Shown in pieces: positions 19,772 to 28,285 of a DNA stretch of 64,000 nucleotides. The stretch lies in contig OZ026535.1 in assembly GCA_964020105.1 (NCBI GenBank), forward strand, positions 558,001 through 622,000, in the 5' to 3' direction. Origin of the DNA: G964020105 sp964020105. Lineage in GTDB: Bacteria; Pseudomonadota; Alphaproteobacteria; WRAU01; Hepatincolaceae. Both the position numbers and the translations under genes were made by a program. The notes under the pieces were generated by a model. That model made no database searches and was not told where the DNA came from. It saw only the letters and a program-made list of their open reading frames with translations. Every line of letters starts with the position of its first letter. Position 1 is the first letter of the stretch.

Positions 19772-21091
19772 TTAAGAAACTACAAAACAATCTTTACCTG
19801 AACTACGTAATAACTTACAAGCATTATAAGCATCATTTTTGCTCAGGGAAGTAAATTTAGCAACATAATTGGAATTTTTTCTACTTATAACTATGTTTTT
19901 TTTCTTCAAAATCCTAGAAGTTTTTTTCAATGATACAACATTATAGGCTGTATTTAGGGCAGCTTTATAGTTTGAAAAAGCTCCTACTTGTATGCCATAT
20001 TTGTATTGATTTGAATTTTTAGTGGTCTTGTTAGTTTTAACTCTAGTAACATACTTAATACTAGGGTGTATACTAACTGAATTGGATGACACTACATTTT
20101 CAACATACGGTATATTTTCAACCGTGTAAACCTCACTATAATTACCATCTATTTTTTCACTAAAATAATTCTCACTAAAATCTTCCTGTTCTTCTAGAGA
20201 TACCATCCTAAAAGAATCATCTTCTTGGAAAGAGTTAACATAATTATCCCCCTTAGTTACATATTTAGGTGCATTCCTTCTATTGATATTAGAAACTTCA
20301 AAGCCAATATCAAGAATTTCCTTCATATAAATATTTCGTCCATTACTACTGTCAAAACCCATAACAACACCAATAACTCTTATGTTATCTCTACTGGCTG
20401 AGGTTATTAGATTATAACCAGACGCATAGGTATAGCCTGTTTTTATACCATCCACACCTTCATATTCAAGAAGCCTGTTAGTATTTGGATAATTCCTTTT
20501 ATTCCAGTTAAAATCAGTGACTGAAAATAATCTATAATATGAATTATGTCTTATCATCAAAATACGAGATAGCCTAGCCATATCATAAGCCGTAGTGTAC
20601 TGATCTGCATTATGTAATCCATGTGAATTAGAAAAATGAGTATCACTAAGTCCTAGTTGTGCGGCCTTAATATTCATTAGCTCAACAAAACTACTTTCAC
20701 TTCCAGCAACACTTTCAGCAATTACTCTGGCCATATCATTACTAGAGCGAACTATAACTGCTAAAATAGCATCTTTGACACTAATTTCACTGCCTGCTGG
20801 TAATCCAAGTTTAGTTTGTGGCAAAGCTGCTGCTGCCTTAGAAACCTTTAATTTTGTTTCTAATGTAATTTTTTGCTTCTCAAGATGATCAAACAAAATG
20901 AAAAGCGTCATTAACTTCGTTAAAGACGCTGGGCGTACCTTCTCTTTAGCATTACTTTCTGATAATACTTCTCCATTGTTATAGTCAATCACAACGTGTG
21001 CCTTTGTTCTCTCATTAGCGAAAAAACCATAAAAATTATCACTTATTAGTAATAAAATTGTAATAAAAAAACAAACTCTTATCAAAACCAT
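19772..21091 (-). CDS. D-alanyl-D-alanine carboxypeptidase with C-terminal SPOR domain
   Basis: 439 residues. A signal peptide (MVLIRVCFFITILLLISDNF) precedes a penicillin-binding domain of the S11 family with all three catalytic motifs: SLTKL near residue 52, SSND near residue 115, and KTGY near residue 217. A variable linker (about 280-360) leads to a C-terminal SPOR domain (about 363-439, YKYGIQVGAFSNYKAALNTA), which binds septal peptidoglycan stripped of stem peptides. The enzyme trims the terminal D-Ala of the stem peptide in the periplasm. With alr in this window it shows that the organism still makes peptidoglycan. S11 enzymes fused to SPOR are common in alphaproteobacteria. Confidence 0.94.
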   Translation of the reverse strand: MVLIRVCFFITILLLISDNFYGFFANERTKAHVVIDYNNGEVLSESNAKEKVRPASLTKLMTLFILFDHLEKQKITLETKLKVSKAAAALPQTKLGLPAGSEISVKDAILAVIVRSSNDMARVIAESVAGSESSFVELMNIKAAQLGLSDTHFSNSHGLHNADQYTTAYDMARLSRILMIRHNSYYRLFSVTDFNWNKRNYPNTNRLLEYEGVDGIKTGYTYASGYNLITSASRDNIRVIGVVMGFDSSNGRNIYMKEILDIGFEVSNINRRNAPKYVTKGDNYVNSFQEDDSFRMVSLEEQEDFSENYFSEKIDGNYSEVYTVENIPYVENVVSSNSVSIHPSIKYVTRVKTNKTTKNSNQYKYGIQVGAFSNYKAALNTAYNVVSLKKTSRILKKKNIVISRKNSNYVAKFTSLSKNDAYNACKLLRSSGKDCFVVS

Positions 21092-21284
21092 TTAATAATC
21101 CAATATGCTATATTACTATAAGAACCATGCCATCCACAAATTATATTGTTGATTATTATGTAATTTTAACACGCTGTCAATACATAATTGCCTTAGATAT
21201 TGATTTGCTATTTTTTGTTCATAATCAATTATTTGTTTCTCTATTCCCTATCTTGCTTGATTATGATTTAACACAAAAAATATT

Positions 21285-22457
21285 CTAAAATTTCTTACTT
21301 TGGATAATCCCCCAAACACCTACTAAAATCCTATATATACCTGCAATTATTATAACAACTGCTACAGATGTCTTGCTTACTAGATATCCACCTAAAACGG
21401 CTCCCAGTGGAATAGCCGCATATGCCACTAATCTTGAAATTGCCACAACCCTTGAGAGGATATCTTTACTAACTCTTTTTTGCCTTTCAGTAAAATATAT
21501 AACTACATTCATGGAACTTAATAAAGATATAATAACCCAAGAAAATGCTATTACATATATATTGGGAATACTAATTGGGATAATAAATAGACCAGAAAGT
21601 AATACTGAAATAGCAATAAATTTTTGTGCTGTCCCAACTATTTTAACAAATTTATGTGCTAAAAAACTTCCCACCACCGACATCGCTCCACCAAGTGCAT
21701 ATATAAGAGCTACTTCCATATCACCAAGCTTTACGTTGTTTTTTAAATAGTAAACAAATATTCCAAAAAATAAATATAATGATAAATTACCCATGAAAAA
21801 TAAAACAGCTCCAAAACGAACAAATTTCTCTTGCCAAGAAAGTACTAACCCTTCTTTTACCATAGTTAGTATCTTTTTATTACCAAGTTGTTGTGAGGTG
21901 AATTTAACAAATAAAATGATCAAAATAGCTGAAATTAAAAAAGACATTCCATTAAATAAAATAGCATACGAATAGCCAAAAAAGACTCCAATACTTGCTC
22001 CTAATATGGGAGCAAGTGACGATAAAATACTATCTGAGGAACTAATACTACTATTTACAATCGGCAAATCTTTAGCATCAAATAATAATGGCAAAGAGCC
22101 TTGAAATACCACATGATAAACTGTATTCACACTTGAAAGCATAAAAACAAAAAGGTATATCAATATAATTTGGCTTTCATATGTCATCAATAGATACAAA
22201 CCTAGGCAAAGGAAAACTCCTACTATATCTAAAATATATAGGACTTTCCTCTTTTGCATCCTATCAGCTAAAACCCCTGCAGGCAAACTAAAAAATAAAA
22301 ATGGAAGAAACGTTAGTGCATATCCAATTGCAATATCAATAGCTCTCCCTGTTAAATGATACATGTAAAGAGGTATAGAAAACTTGAAAATCCAATCTCC
22401 AATACTGCTAATTATATAAGAAACTATAATAATATGTTTTTTGCTAATTTTATCCAT
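21285..22457 (-). CDS. MFS exporter, likely exporter of the adjacent modified peptide (MccC-like)
   Basis: 390 residues with about 12 membrane helices. Between helices 2 and 3 it has the MFS motif A variant AGVLADRMQKRKVLYILD, as in drug:H+ antiporter type (DHA3) exporters. The size is close to that of MccC, the microcin C exporter and self-immunity pump. Its ATG (22457-22455) lies within the last codons of the ThiF-like gene, an 8-bp overlap that implies translational coupling and a shared function. From the context I infer export of the product made by the neighbouring enzyme. Substrate specificity cannot be read from sequence; a general drug pump is the alternative. Confidence 0.8.
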   Translation of the reverse strand: MDKISKKHIIIVSYIISSIGDWIFKFSIPLYMYHLTGRAIDIAIGYALTFLPFLFFSLPAGVLADRMQKRKVLYILDIVGVFLCLGLYLLMTYESQIILIYLFVFMLSSVNTVYHVVFQGSLPLLFDAKDLPIVNSSISSSDSILSSLAPILGASIGVFFGYSYAILFNGMSFLISAILIILFVKFTSQQLGNKKILTMVKEGLVLSWQEKFVRFGAVLFFMGNLSLYLFFGIFVYYLKNNVKLGDMEVALIYALGGAMSVVGSFLAHKFVKIVGTAQKFIAISVLLSGLFIIPISIPNIYVIAFSWVIISLLSSMNVVIYFTERQKRVSKDILSRVVAISRLVAYAAIPLGAVLGGYLVSKTSVAVVIIIAGIYRILVGVWGIIQSKKF

Positions 22458-23529
22458 TCTTTAATACTTCCCCACAAATTTGACAATTAGGATCTTTCTC
22501 CCAAACTTCTCTCTCATATATATTAAAATCTTTTAAGTTAAACTCTAAACATTTTCCTAAACTTCTTAATGTATCAAAATCTGTGATATATTTAGCAATC
22601 TCCGCAACCATTATACCAGTTAAAATAGCAACAAATGGAATAAAAGCAGCACTATCTCCTCTTAGTTGATTGATTTGTTGTTCTTTTAGTAGACTATCTG
22701 AATATTTATCATTTTTAGCAATTGAACTCCTCCAACATTCTACGCAACCTGTTTTATTAGGTACAAATGTCATAAATCTTGCCACTTGTGTATCTAATCC
22801 TCCTGTAATTAAAGGTGTTTTGTTTGCTACGCAAGCTTTATTAGCCCAAGTTTGTATCAACATTTTTGGTCTATCTGCTACTAAAATAACTAAATTAATC
22901 TTATGGCTAGTGATTATTTCTGATATATCTTTTTCATCTTCTATTTTTTTATAAATAGGTATAAAGTTAAGCTGTGGAGCAAACTCCTTTATCATTTTTT
23001 CAGCACAAAGAGCTTTATCTAATCCTATATCAGATTCTTTATATAGAATTTGTCTGTTAAGATTAGAAAGTTCAACCTTATCAAAATCAAGACCCACTAC
23101 TTTCCCAATCCCTAAGCCTGCTAAATCAAACAACAAATGCGATCCTAAACCACCAAGCCCCAATATAAGAATAGAAGAATCAATGATTTTTTTCTGAGCT
23201 TCAAACTTATCTTGGCTCATTTTTAGATAGGAGTCTAAAAAGTTTAAATTCCTAGAGTATCTTTCTAAGTGATAATTATTTAAGCTTCTATTCTCTAAAG
23301 ATGCATCTGAAAGTAAATATAAAGAATCTAAATTTTCTAAAATCTTATTAACCTCATCACTCTTCATTCCTAATTTACTAGCTATATCTTCCACAGTATT
23401 AATACCGTCTAAAAGACTAAAAAACCCACTCCACTGACTATCAATATCATAAGTTTTACCACTAGACCTTAAACAAATTAAGTTCTCTAAATTATTTCGT
23501 TGCACTGTATACTTTAAAATTGGTCTCAT
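22450..23529 (-). CDS. MccB-like ThiF/E1 adenylating enzyme with N-terminal peptide-recognition domain
   Basis: 359 residues, nearly the length of E. coli MccB (about 350). Residues 1-80 look like a PqqD/RRE-type winged helix (SGFFSLLDGINTVEDIASKLG). The E1-like domain starts near 95 with YSRNLNFLD; the nucleotide loop GLGGLGS is at 124-130, followed by GLDFDKVELSNLNRQ at 146-160 and VADRPK at 217-222. Four cysteines that can hold zinc are at 262, 265 (CVEC) and 349, 352 (CQIC). Family knowledge: MccB adenylates the C-terminus of the MccA peptide to make a peptidyl-nucleotide, and other ThiF relatives activate C-termini for sulphur transfer or cyclisation. Upstream are a 17-codon peptide ORF and a hairpin; downstream is an overlapping exporter gene. 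The start at 23529 has AAGGA nine bases before it. Confidence 0.9.
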   Translation of the reverse strand: MRPILKYTVQRNNLENLICLRSSGKTYDIDSQWSGFFSLLDGINTVEDIASKLGMKSDEVNKILENLDSLYLLSDASLENRSLNNYHLERYSRNLNFLDSYLKMSQDKFEAQKKIIDSSILILGLGGLGSHLLFDLAGLGIGKVVGLDFDKVELSNLNRQILYKESDIGLDKALCAEKMIKEFAPQLNFIPIYKKIEDEKDISEIITSHKINLVILVADRPKMLIQTWANKACVANKTPLITGGLDTQVARFMTFVPNKTGCVECWRSSIAKNDKYSDSLLKEQQINQLRGDSAAFIPFVAILTGIMVAEIAKYITDFDTLRSLGKCLEFNLKDFNIYEREVWEKDPNCQICGEVLKNG

Positions 23530-23545
23530 TCTTCGTATTCCTTAT

Positions 23546-23583
23546 ATAAAAAATGACGGTATCCTGTAATAAAATACCGTCAT
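23546..23583 (-). terminator. Hairpin with T-run between the peptide ORF and the ThiF-like gene (attenuator)
   Basis: A perfect 10-bp inverted repeat, ATGACGGTAT (23553-23562) and ATACCGTCAT (23574-23583), with an 11-nt loop. On the minus strand the stem is followed directly by TTTTT. It lies between the peptide stop and the ThiF start. A partial terminator here would give more peptide mRNA than enzyme mRNA, as in the E. coli mcc operon. Confidence 0.75.
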
Positions 23584-23594
23584 GCTCTAAATAA

Positions 23595-23648
23595 CTAACC
23601 TTCACAAGATAAAGTGGCAACACTTGTCATATTAACTCTTATAATCAT
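23595..23648 (-). CDS. Candidate RiPP precursor peptide, 17 aa (MccA-like position)
   Basis: The minus strand reads TGGAGG, six bases, ATG, then 16 more codons and TAG, encoding MIIRVNMTSVATLSCEG. GGAGG at six bases is a strong ribosome binding site, unusual in this A+T-rich window where most genes have weak ones; that argues for real translation. The ORF ends 12 nt before the hairpin and 65 nt before the ThiF-like gene. It fills the place of mccA, the tiny gene in front of mccB in microcin C clusters. Unlike classical MccA peptides, which are mostly short and end in Asn, it ends in Cys-Glu-Gly. A second in-frame Met (residue 7) could give an 11-mer. It could be a leader peptide that regulates the operon instead of a product precursor. 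Confidence 0.6.
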   Translation of the reverse strand: MIIRVNMTSVATLSCEG

Positions 23649-24052
23649 AGCAAACCTCCATAATTAAAGTTATCAATAATTACCTAAAATAAACATTTAA
23701 GTACTCTTTAAGAATAATAAAAAACAAATAAAAAACAAATAATTAGCATAATATTGTATTTAATAACAAAATTCCCGGTATTGTTACAACTTTATAGAAG
23801 CCCAAATTGGTTTGCTTTGAGGAATAAGATTAATAAGAAAATAAACTTTAATACCTACAAAAGTAGACAATTAATTAAAATTTTATGATCCATTTACAAA
23901 TTATACTGAAGCTAGTGACAATAGTGTTGCTAAAGTAGAGCAATTTTGAAATAAAAGAAGTTCCCATAGCAGTATTTGAACTTATTATACCCCACCCCTA
24001 TTATTAAATTATTCACTATTTCTTAATTTTATTATAGTAATCTCTAAGGAGA
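23649..24052. other. About 400-bp leader region upstream of the peptide gene
   Basis: No long reading frame is seen on either strand. On the minus strand it should hold the promoter of the peptide-ThiF-MFS operon; TTGTTT and TATTAT elements occur near 23715-23740 but their spacing is poor, so I do not call a promoter. A 7-codon ORF (MFILGNY, 23673-23696) lies just upstream of the 17-codon ORF but has only a weak ribosome binding site. Confidence 0.4.
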
Positions 24053-24087
24053 ATAAAAAAAAGACCCTAGTAATTAATACTAGGGTT
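24053..24087 (-). terminator. Intrinsic terminator of nrdJ
   Basis: A perfect 9-bp stem, ACCCTAGTA (24064-24072) with TACTAGGGT (24078-24086), and a 5-nt loop. On the minus strand it is followed by C and eight Ts (24062-24055). It is the fourth and last of a series of hairpins after the nrdJ stop codon. Confidence 0.88.
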
Positions 24088-24100
24088 AAGTAGGAATAAA

Positions 24101-24177
24101 AGCTAGATGACTATCTAGCTACACCTCTAGGAAGGTGTCTTTGTATAATAGAGTGTATGATAAAACCACTCTATTAT
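24101..24177 (-). repeat. Three tandem perfect hairpins in the nrdJ 3' tail
   Basis: Read on the minus strand after the nrdJ stop: an 11-bp stem (24145-24155 with 24167-24177), a 6-bp stem (24121-24126 with 24133-24138) and an 8-bp stem (24101-24108 with 24113-24120). The second and third abut, and the terminator follows. All stems are perfect. They may protect the mRNA 3' end or form a stable small RNA released from the nrdJ transcript. Confidence 0.6.
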
Positions 24178-24182
24178 GTTTC

Positions 24183-27100
24183 TTATGAACAGCCTGTTGT
24201 TGTACCACAAGTAGTACAAACTAAACAGGTGCCATTCCTGATCATGGTCATAGAATGGCATTCTGCACAAATTTCTCCCTCATATCCTTTGTTTTCTACT
24301 GATTTGACGATTTTATTTTTTATATTATTCTTATTTGCATTATCAATTAATTCACTATGTCCAACTTTAGGGTGTATTTCGTTAGATTCATTAAAACCCA
24401 CGTGTCCTAAATCATGCCTATCTAGGTAGTTTATAGCAAGATCTCTGAAAATATAATCCACCATAGAGGTAGCCATTCTAATATTATCATGACCATCAAC
24501 AATACCAGAAGGATCAAATTTTGTAAAAGTAAATGCTTCTACAAATTCTTCCAAAGGTACACCATATTGTAACCCTATAGAGATTGCTATGGCAAAAGAG
24601 TTCATTAATCCCCTAAAAGCAACTCCTTCCTTATATACGTCTAAAAATATTTCTGCTAGCCTACCATCCTCATACTCCCCTGTATGAATATATATCTTAT
24701 GATTGGCTAATTTAGCTTTTTGAGTATATCCTTTTCTTTTATTGGATGGTCTTTCCCTGAAAACATTTGTTGCTCCATAGGTGGCTACTTTTAAGGTTTT
24801 ATCGTAAGAGGACTGTACTGTATCCTTATTTAAGGAGAAATCAATATTTTTATCTTCAAAAACAGCTTGTATTAAATCGTATGAGCTAAGAGAATCATCA
24901 TCAAGTAAACTGCTTTGTAAAGGTTGTGATAATTTAGATCCATCTACATATAAAGCTGCGGCTTTTACTCCTAGTTGCCAAGCTAATTTATAAGCCTCTG
25001 AACAATCTTTAATTGTTGCAGTGGCAGGCATATTGATTGTTTTAGAAATACCTCCACTAATAAAAGATTGTGCTGCTGCCAACATTTTAACATGGCTTTC
25101 GTAAGATAAAAATCTAGTACCCCTTACTCCACAGATATTTGCACAATCAAAAACTGCTAAGTGTTCCTCTTTTATTAAATCACACCCTTCAACCCCCATG
25201 CTTCCTGTAAGATAAATATTAGCATCAGTTATTTGCTCTCTACTAAATCCAATTGCTTGTAAAAGAGAAAAGTTAGGATTTTTTAGTTTATCTAATTCAA
25301 TACCTAAAACATTAGAGCAAAAATCTTCCCCTAATATATGGGTATTAAAAGCAAATTCAATATTAAATATGTTAGGCAAAGCTGTTTCAATTTTTGTGAT
25401 TTCACTTTCGCTAAATCCTTTGGCTTTCAAGGTATTATGGTTAATATACGGTGCTTCTTTAATGGTTTTATGACCAATAATATAATTGATGATTTTTTCC
25501 AAATCATGTGTAGAATAGCCAAGATACTTAAGCCCCATAGTAACAGTGTTATTAATAATTTTAAAATAACCACCTCCGGCTAAATTTTTATACTTAATGA
25601 TTGAAAAATCTGGCTCAATGCCAGTGGTTGAGCAATCCATTAGTAATCCTATCGTACCAGTGGGAGCTATACAGGTTACCTGAGCATTCCTAAAGCCATG
25701 CCTCTTGGCTAATAATAATGCAACATCCCAAGAAGTTCTAGCTTTATTTGCTAAATTATAATCCTTTAGTAGATTTGTATTTAAAGCAATAGGTTTAATG
25801 GCTAAGCCTTCATACTCATCCACCAATGAATACGCAGCCCTCCTATGATTTCTTATTACCCTAAGCATATTTTCTGAATTATCTTGATATCCTAGAAAAG
25901 TGCCTTTTTCCTTAGCAATTTCACTGGAAACACTATACGCTACTGCGGTTAAAATAGAGGTTATTGCTGCACAAATATTTCTTCCTTCTTCACTATCATA
26001 AGGAATACCTATCGACATTAAATATGCACCAATATTAGCATAACCAAGACCAAGTGTTCTGTATTTGTATGATAGATAGGCTATTCTTTGTGATGGAAAT
26101 TGCGCCATAGCTACGGAAATTTCCAAAGCTAATATAAATAATCTAATTACAAATTCAAAAGTATCAGTATCAAAACTACCATCAGATTTTCTGAAGCGGA
26201 TAAGATTAATAGACGCTAAATTACAAGCAGTATCATCAAGAAAAAGATACTCGGAGCAAGGATTACTAGCTCTGATTGCCCCCTCCACAGGACAAGTATG
26301 CCACTGATTGATAGTATCACTATATTGAAGTCCAGGATCAGCGCAAGACCAGGCAGAATATACTATCTTATTCCAGATATCACTTGCTTTAACAGATTTT
26401 GCAACACTTTTATCCACTCTATTAATTAACTGCCAGTCCTCATCATTCTCCACACTATATAAAAAATTATTTGTTACGCTAACTGAGTTGTTTGAATTTT
26501 GTCCTGATACTGTATAATAACTTTCAGAATCCCAAGCTGTTGAAAATGTTGCAAAATCTAAAGTAAATACTCCTTGTTTTGCAAGTTGCATCACTCTATC
26601 AACAAATTTTTCCGGCACCATTAAAGCTTTAGCTATGGATAATGCTCTATATAATTTCTTATTAAGCTCTATATTGAACCTGTCGTTTTCAGAGAGTTTA
26701 CTATCAGATTGATATACCTCACAAGATTTTAATATAAGTTCTAAAACCTTATGATTAATTTTAGATCCAGTAATTAAGGATACTACTTTTTGCTCTTCCT
26801 TAAGTTTCCAACTAATAAAATCTTCCACATCGGGATGATCTACGTCTAAAATAACCATTTTAGCAGCTCTTCTTGTAATACCACCAGATTTAATTGCTCC
26901 TGCAGCAACGTCACCTACTTTTAAAAAGCTCATTACCCCAGAAGATCTACCTCCTCCAGAAAGACTCTCACCCTTACCTCTAATCGTAGAAAAATTTGTT
27001 CCAGTTCCTGAACCATACTTAAATAATCTGGATTCCTTAAGAACAAGCTCCATTATACCGTTACTATTAACTAAATTGTCACTGATACTTTGAATAAAAC

Positions 27101-27692
27101 AAGCATGCGGTTGTGGCCTCTCATAGGCAGATTTAGATGGAATTATTTCTTGTAATTGTTCATCAAAAAAATAATGCCCCTGAGCTTCACTATCTATACC
27201 ATATGCCCAATGAAGCCCTGTGTTAAACCACTGGGGCGAGTTCGGCGCTGCTATTTGATTACACAATATATACTGTATTTCAGAAAAAAAGTTCTTTGCA
27301 GAATTCTCATCATCAAAATAACCTAACTTGTATCCCCAATACGTCCAGCCTCCAGCAATACGCCTGAACACTTGTTTAACACTAACTTCTCCTATATAGC
27401 GTTCGTTTTCTGGTAAATTTAAAAGTGCATCTTTATCTGCCTCACTTCTTTGCAACCACTCTGGTATACCTTTTTCTTGCACTTTTTTTAAACATGCCGG
27501 AACAGAATTTTTTCGAAAATATTTTTGTACTAGAATATCTATGGATATTTGTGACCAAGTATCTGGAACCTCAACATCTATTGATTTGAATAATGATCTA
27601 CCATCGGTGCTTTTAATATCGCTATTGCTTATCTTAAAACTAACTCCATAACAATCTGTTTTACCATCTGTAAATAATTTATCTATCTTCAT
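24183..27692 (-). CDS. nrdJ: Adenosylcobalamin-dependent (class II) ribonucleotide reductase
   Basis: 1169 residues, the long NrdJ type common in alphaproteobacteria. It reduces ribonucleotides to deoxyribonucleotides, using coenzyme B12 to create the thiyl radical, so no oxygen or NrdB subunit is needed. Evidence: AAPNSPQWFNTGLHWAYG near residue 150, PHACFIQSISDNL, the KYGSGTGTNFSTIRGKGE loop, NPCSEYLFLDDTACNLASIN with active-site residues, and APTGTIGLLMDCSTTGIEPD. The C-terminal tail ends with a cysteine-rich zinc-ribbon-like segment (CAECHSMTMIRNGTC, then CTTCGTTTGCS). No other ribonucleotide reductase is in the window, so DNA synthesis may depend on cobalamin uptake. The gene is divergent from NDUFA12 across 258 bp. 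Confidence 0.96.
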   Translation of the reverse strand: MKIDKLFTDGKTDCYGVSFKISNSDIKSTDGRSLFKSIDVEVPDTWSQISIDILVQKYFRKNSVPACLKKVQEKGIPEWLQRSEADKDALLNLPENERYIGEVSVKQVFRRIAGGWTYWGYKLGYFDDENSAKNFFSEIQYILCNQIAAPNSPQWFNTGLHWAYGIDSEAQGHYFFDEQLQEIIPSKSAYERPQPHACFIQSISDNLVNSNGIMELVLKESRLFKYGSGTGTNFSTIRGKGESLSGGGRSSGVMSFLKVGDVAAGAIKSGGITRRAAKMVILDVDHPDVEDFISWKLKEEQKVVSLITGSKINHKVLELILKSCEVYQSDSKLSENDRFNIELNKKLYRALSIAKALMVPEKFVDRVMQLAKQGVFTLDFATFSTAWDSESYYTVSGQNSNNSVSVTNNFLYSVENDEDWQLINRVDKSVAKSVKASDIWNKIVYSAWSCADPGLQYSDTINQWHTCPVEGAIRASNPCSEYLFLDDTACNLASINLIRFRKSDGSFDTDTFEFVIRLFILALEISVAMAQFPSQRIAYLSYKYRTLGLGYANIGAYLMSIGIPYDSEEGRNICAAITSILTAVAYSVSSEIAKEKGTFLGYQDNSENMLRVIRNHRRAAYSLVDEYEGLAIKPIALNTNLLKDYNLANKARTSWDVALLLAKRHGFRNAQVTCIAPTGTIGLLMDCSTTGIEPDFSIIKYKNLAGGGYFKIINNTVTMGLKYLGYSTHDLEKIINYIIGHKTIKEAPYINHNTLKAKGFSESEITKIETALPNIFNIEFAFNTHILGEDFCSNVLGIELDKLKNPNFSLLQAIGFSREQITDANIYLTGSMGVEGCDLIKEEHLAVFDCANICGVRGTRFLSYESHVKMLAAAQSFISGGISKTINMPATATIKDCSEAYKLAWQLGVKAAALYVDGSKLSQPLQSSLLDDDSLSSYDLIQAVFEDKNIDFSLNKDTVQSSYDKTLKVATYGATNVFRERPSNKRKGYTQKAKLANHKIYIHTGEYEDGRLAEIFLDVYKEGVAFRGLMNSFAIAISIGLQYGVPLEEFVEAFTFTKFDPSGIVDGHDNIRMATSMVDYIFRDLAINYLDRHDLGHVGFNESNEIHPKVGHSELIDNANKNNIKNKIVKSVENKGYEGEICAECHSMTMIRNGTCLVCTTCGTTTGCS

Positions 27693-27950
27693 ATTTGACG
27701 TTCTTCTTTTCTATCTGCAATTTGCTATGTAGTACTTATTTTTAATTGAATTATCTTGGCACTCTAAAGCTAACAATTATTAACAAAAAGTTAATAATGT
27801 AAGTTTGATAATCATATCAAACTTAATAAAATAATCAATCAAATTAATTTTTTATAAAAACTTACTTTTAATAATCTAATAGACATGTGGTGAAAAATAT
27901 ATTACACTTTTGGGTGTTGGTAGTTATGGCTATTTAGGGTAAATTATTAT

Positions 27951-28280
27951 ATGAGACTAGTAATTTTTTTATTAACGCTGTTCTTTGGTAAAAAAGCTGG
28001 CAAAGATCAATTTGGCAATGTTTACTACTATAGTAACTCTAAATTATTTGCTAAACAAAAACGTTGGGTATACTATATGGGTTCCAAGGAAGCATCAAAA
28101 ATTCCAGATTACTGGGAAGCTTGGCTTAGATTTATGCTTGATAAGCCAATTGATACTTCTAATAAACACTTATGGCAACAAGATCATCTTCCTAATCTAA
28201 CTGGCACTAATCATATGCTTGATCACAAAGACAATATACTTACAAATTTTAATTCGTATAAAGCTTGGAAAGAGAAATAA
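27951..28280 (+). CDS. NDUFA12-family NADH:ubiquinone oxidoreductase accessory subunit
   Basis: 109 residues. The family core is visible: GKDQFGNVYYYSN near residue 18, KRWVYYMGSKEASKIPDYWEAWLRF near 36-62, and HLWQQDHLPNLTGT near 74. NDUFA12 (B17.2) is an accessory subunit of complex I found in mitochondria and alphaproteobacteria and rarely elsewhere, so it is a good taxonomic marker. It suggests the organism keeps a respiratory complex I, although the nuo genes are not in this window. It is the first gene of a tight plus-strand operon with two MlaD-domain genes and a DUF2155 gene. The N-terminus is hydrophobic (MRLVIFLLTLFFG). Confidence 0.93.
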   Translation: MRLVIFLLTLFFGKKAGKDQFGNVYYYSNSKLFAKQKRWVYYMGSKEASKIPDYWEAWLRFMLDKPIDTSNKHLWQQDHLPNLTGTNHMLDHKDNILTNFNSYKAWKEK

Positions 28281-28285
28281 ATCTT

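Noticed and set aside
23673..23696. A 7-codon ORF MFILGNY, the same length as E. coli MccA, upstream of the ThiF-like gene
   Set aside because: Only a weak ribosome binding site and no hairpin directly after it; the 17-codon ORF with GGAGG is much better supported.
27693..27950. Possible cobalamin riboswitch or NrdR boxes upstream of nrdJ
   Set aside because: I found neither a B12-box-like GCCACTG element nor a convincing NrdR palindrome pair in the 258 bp.
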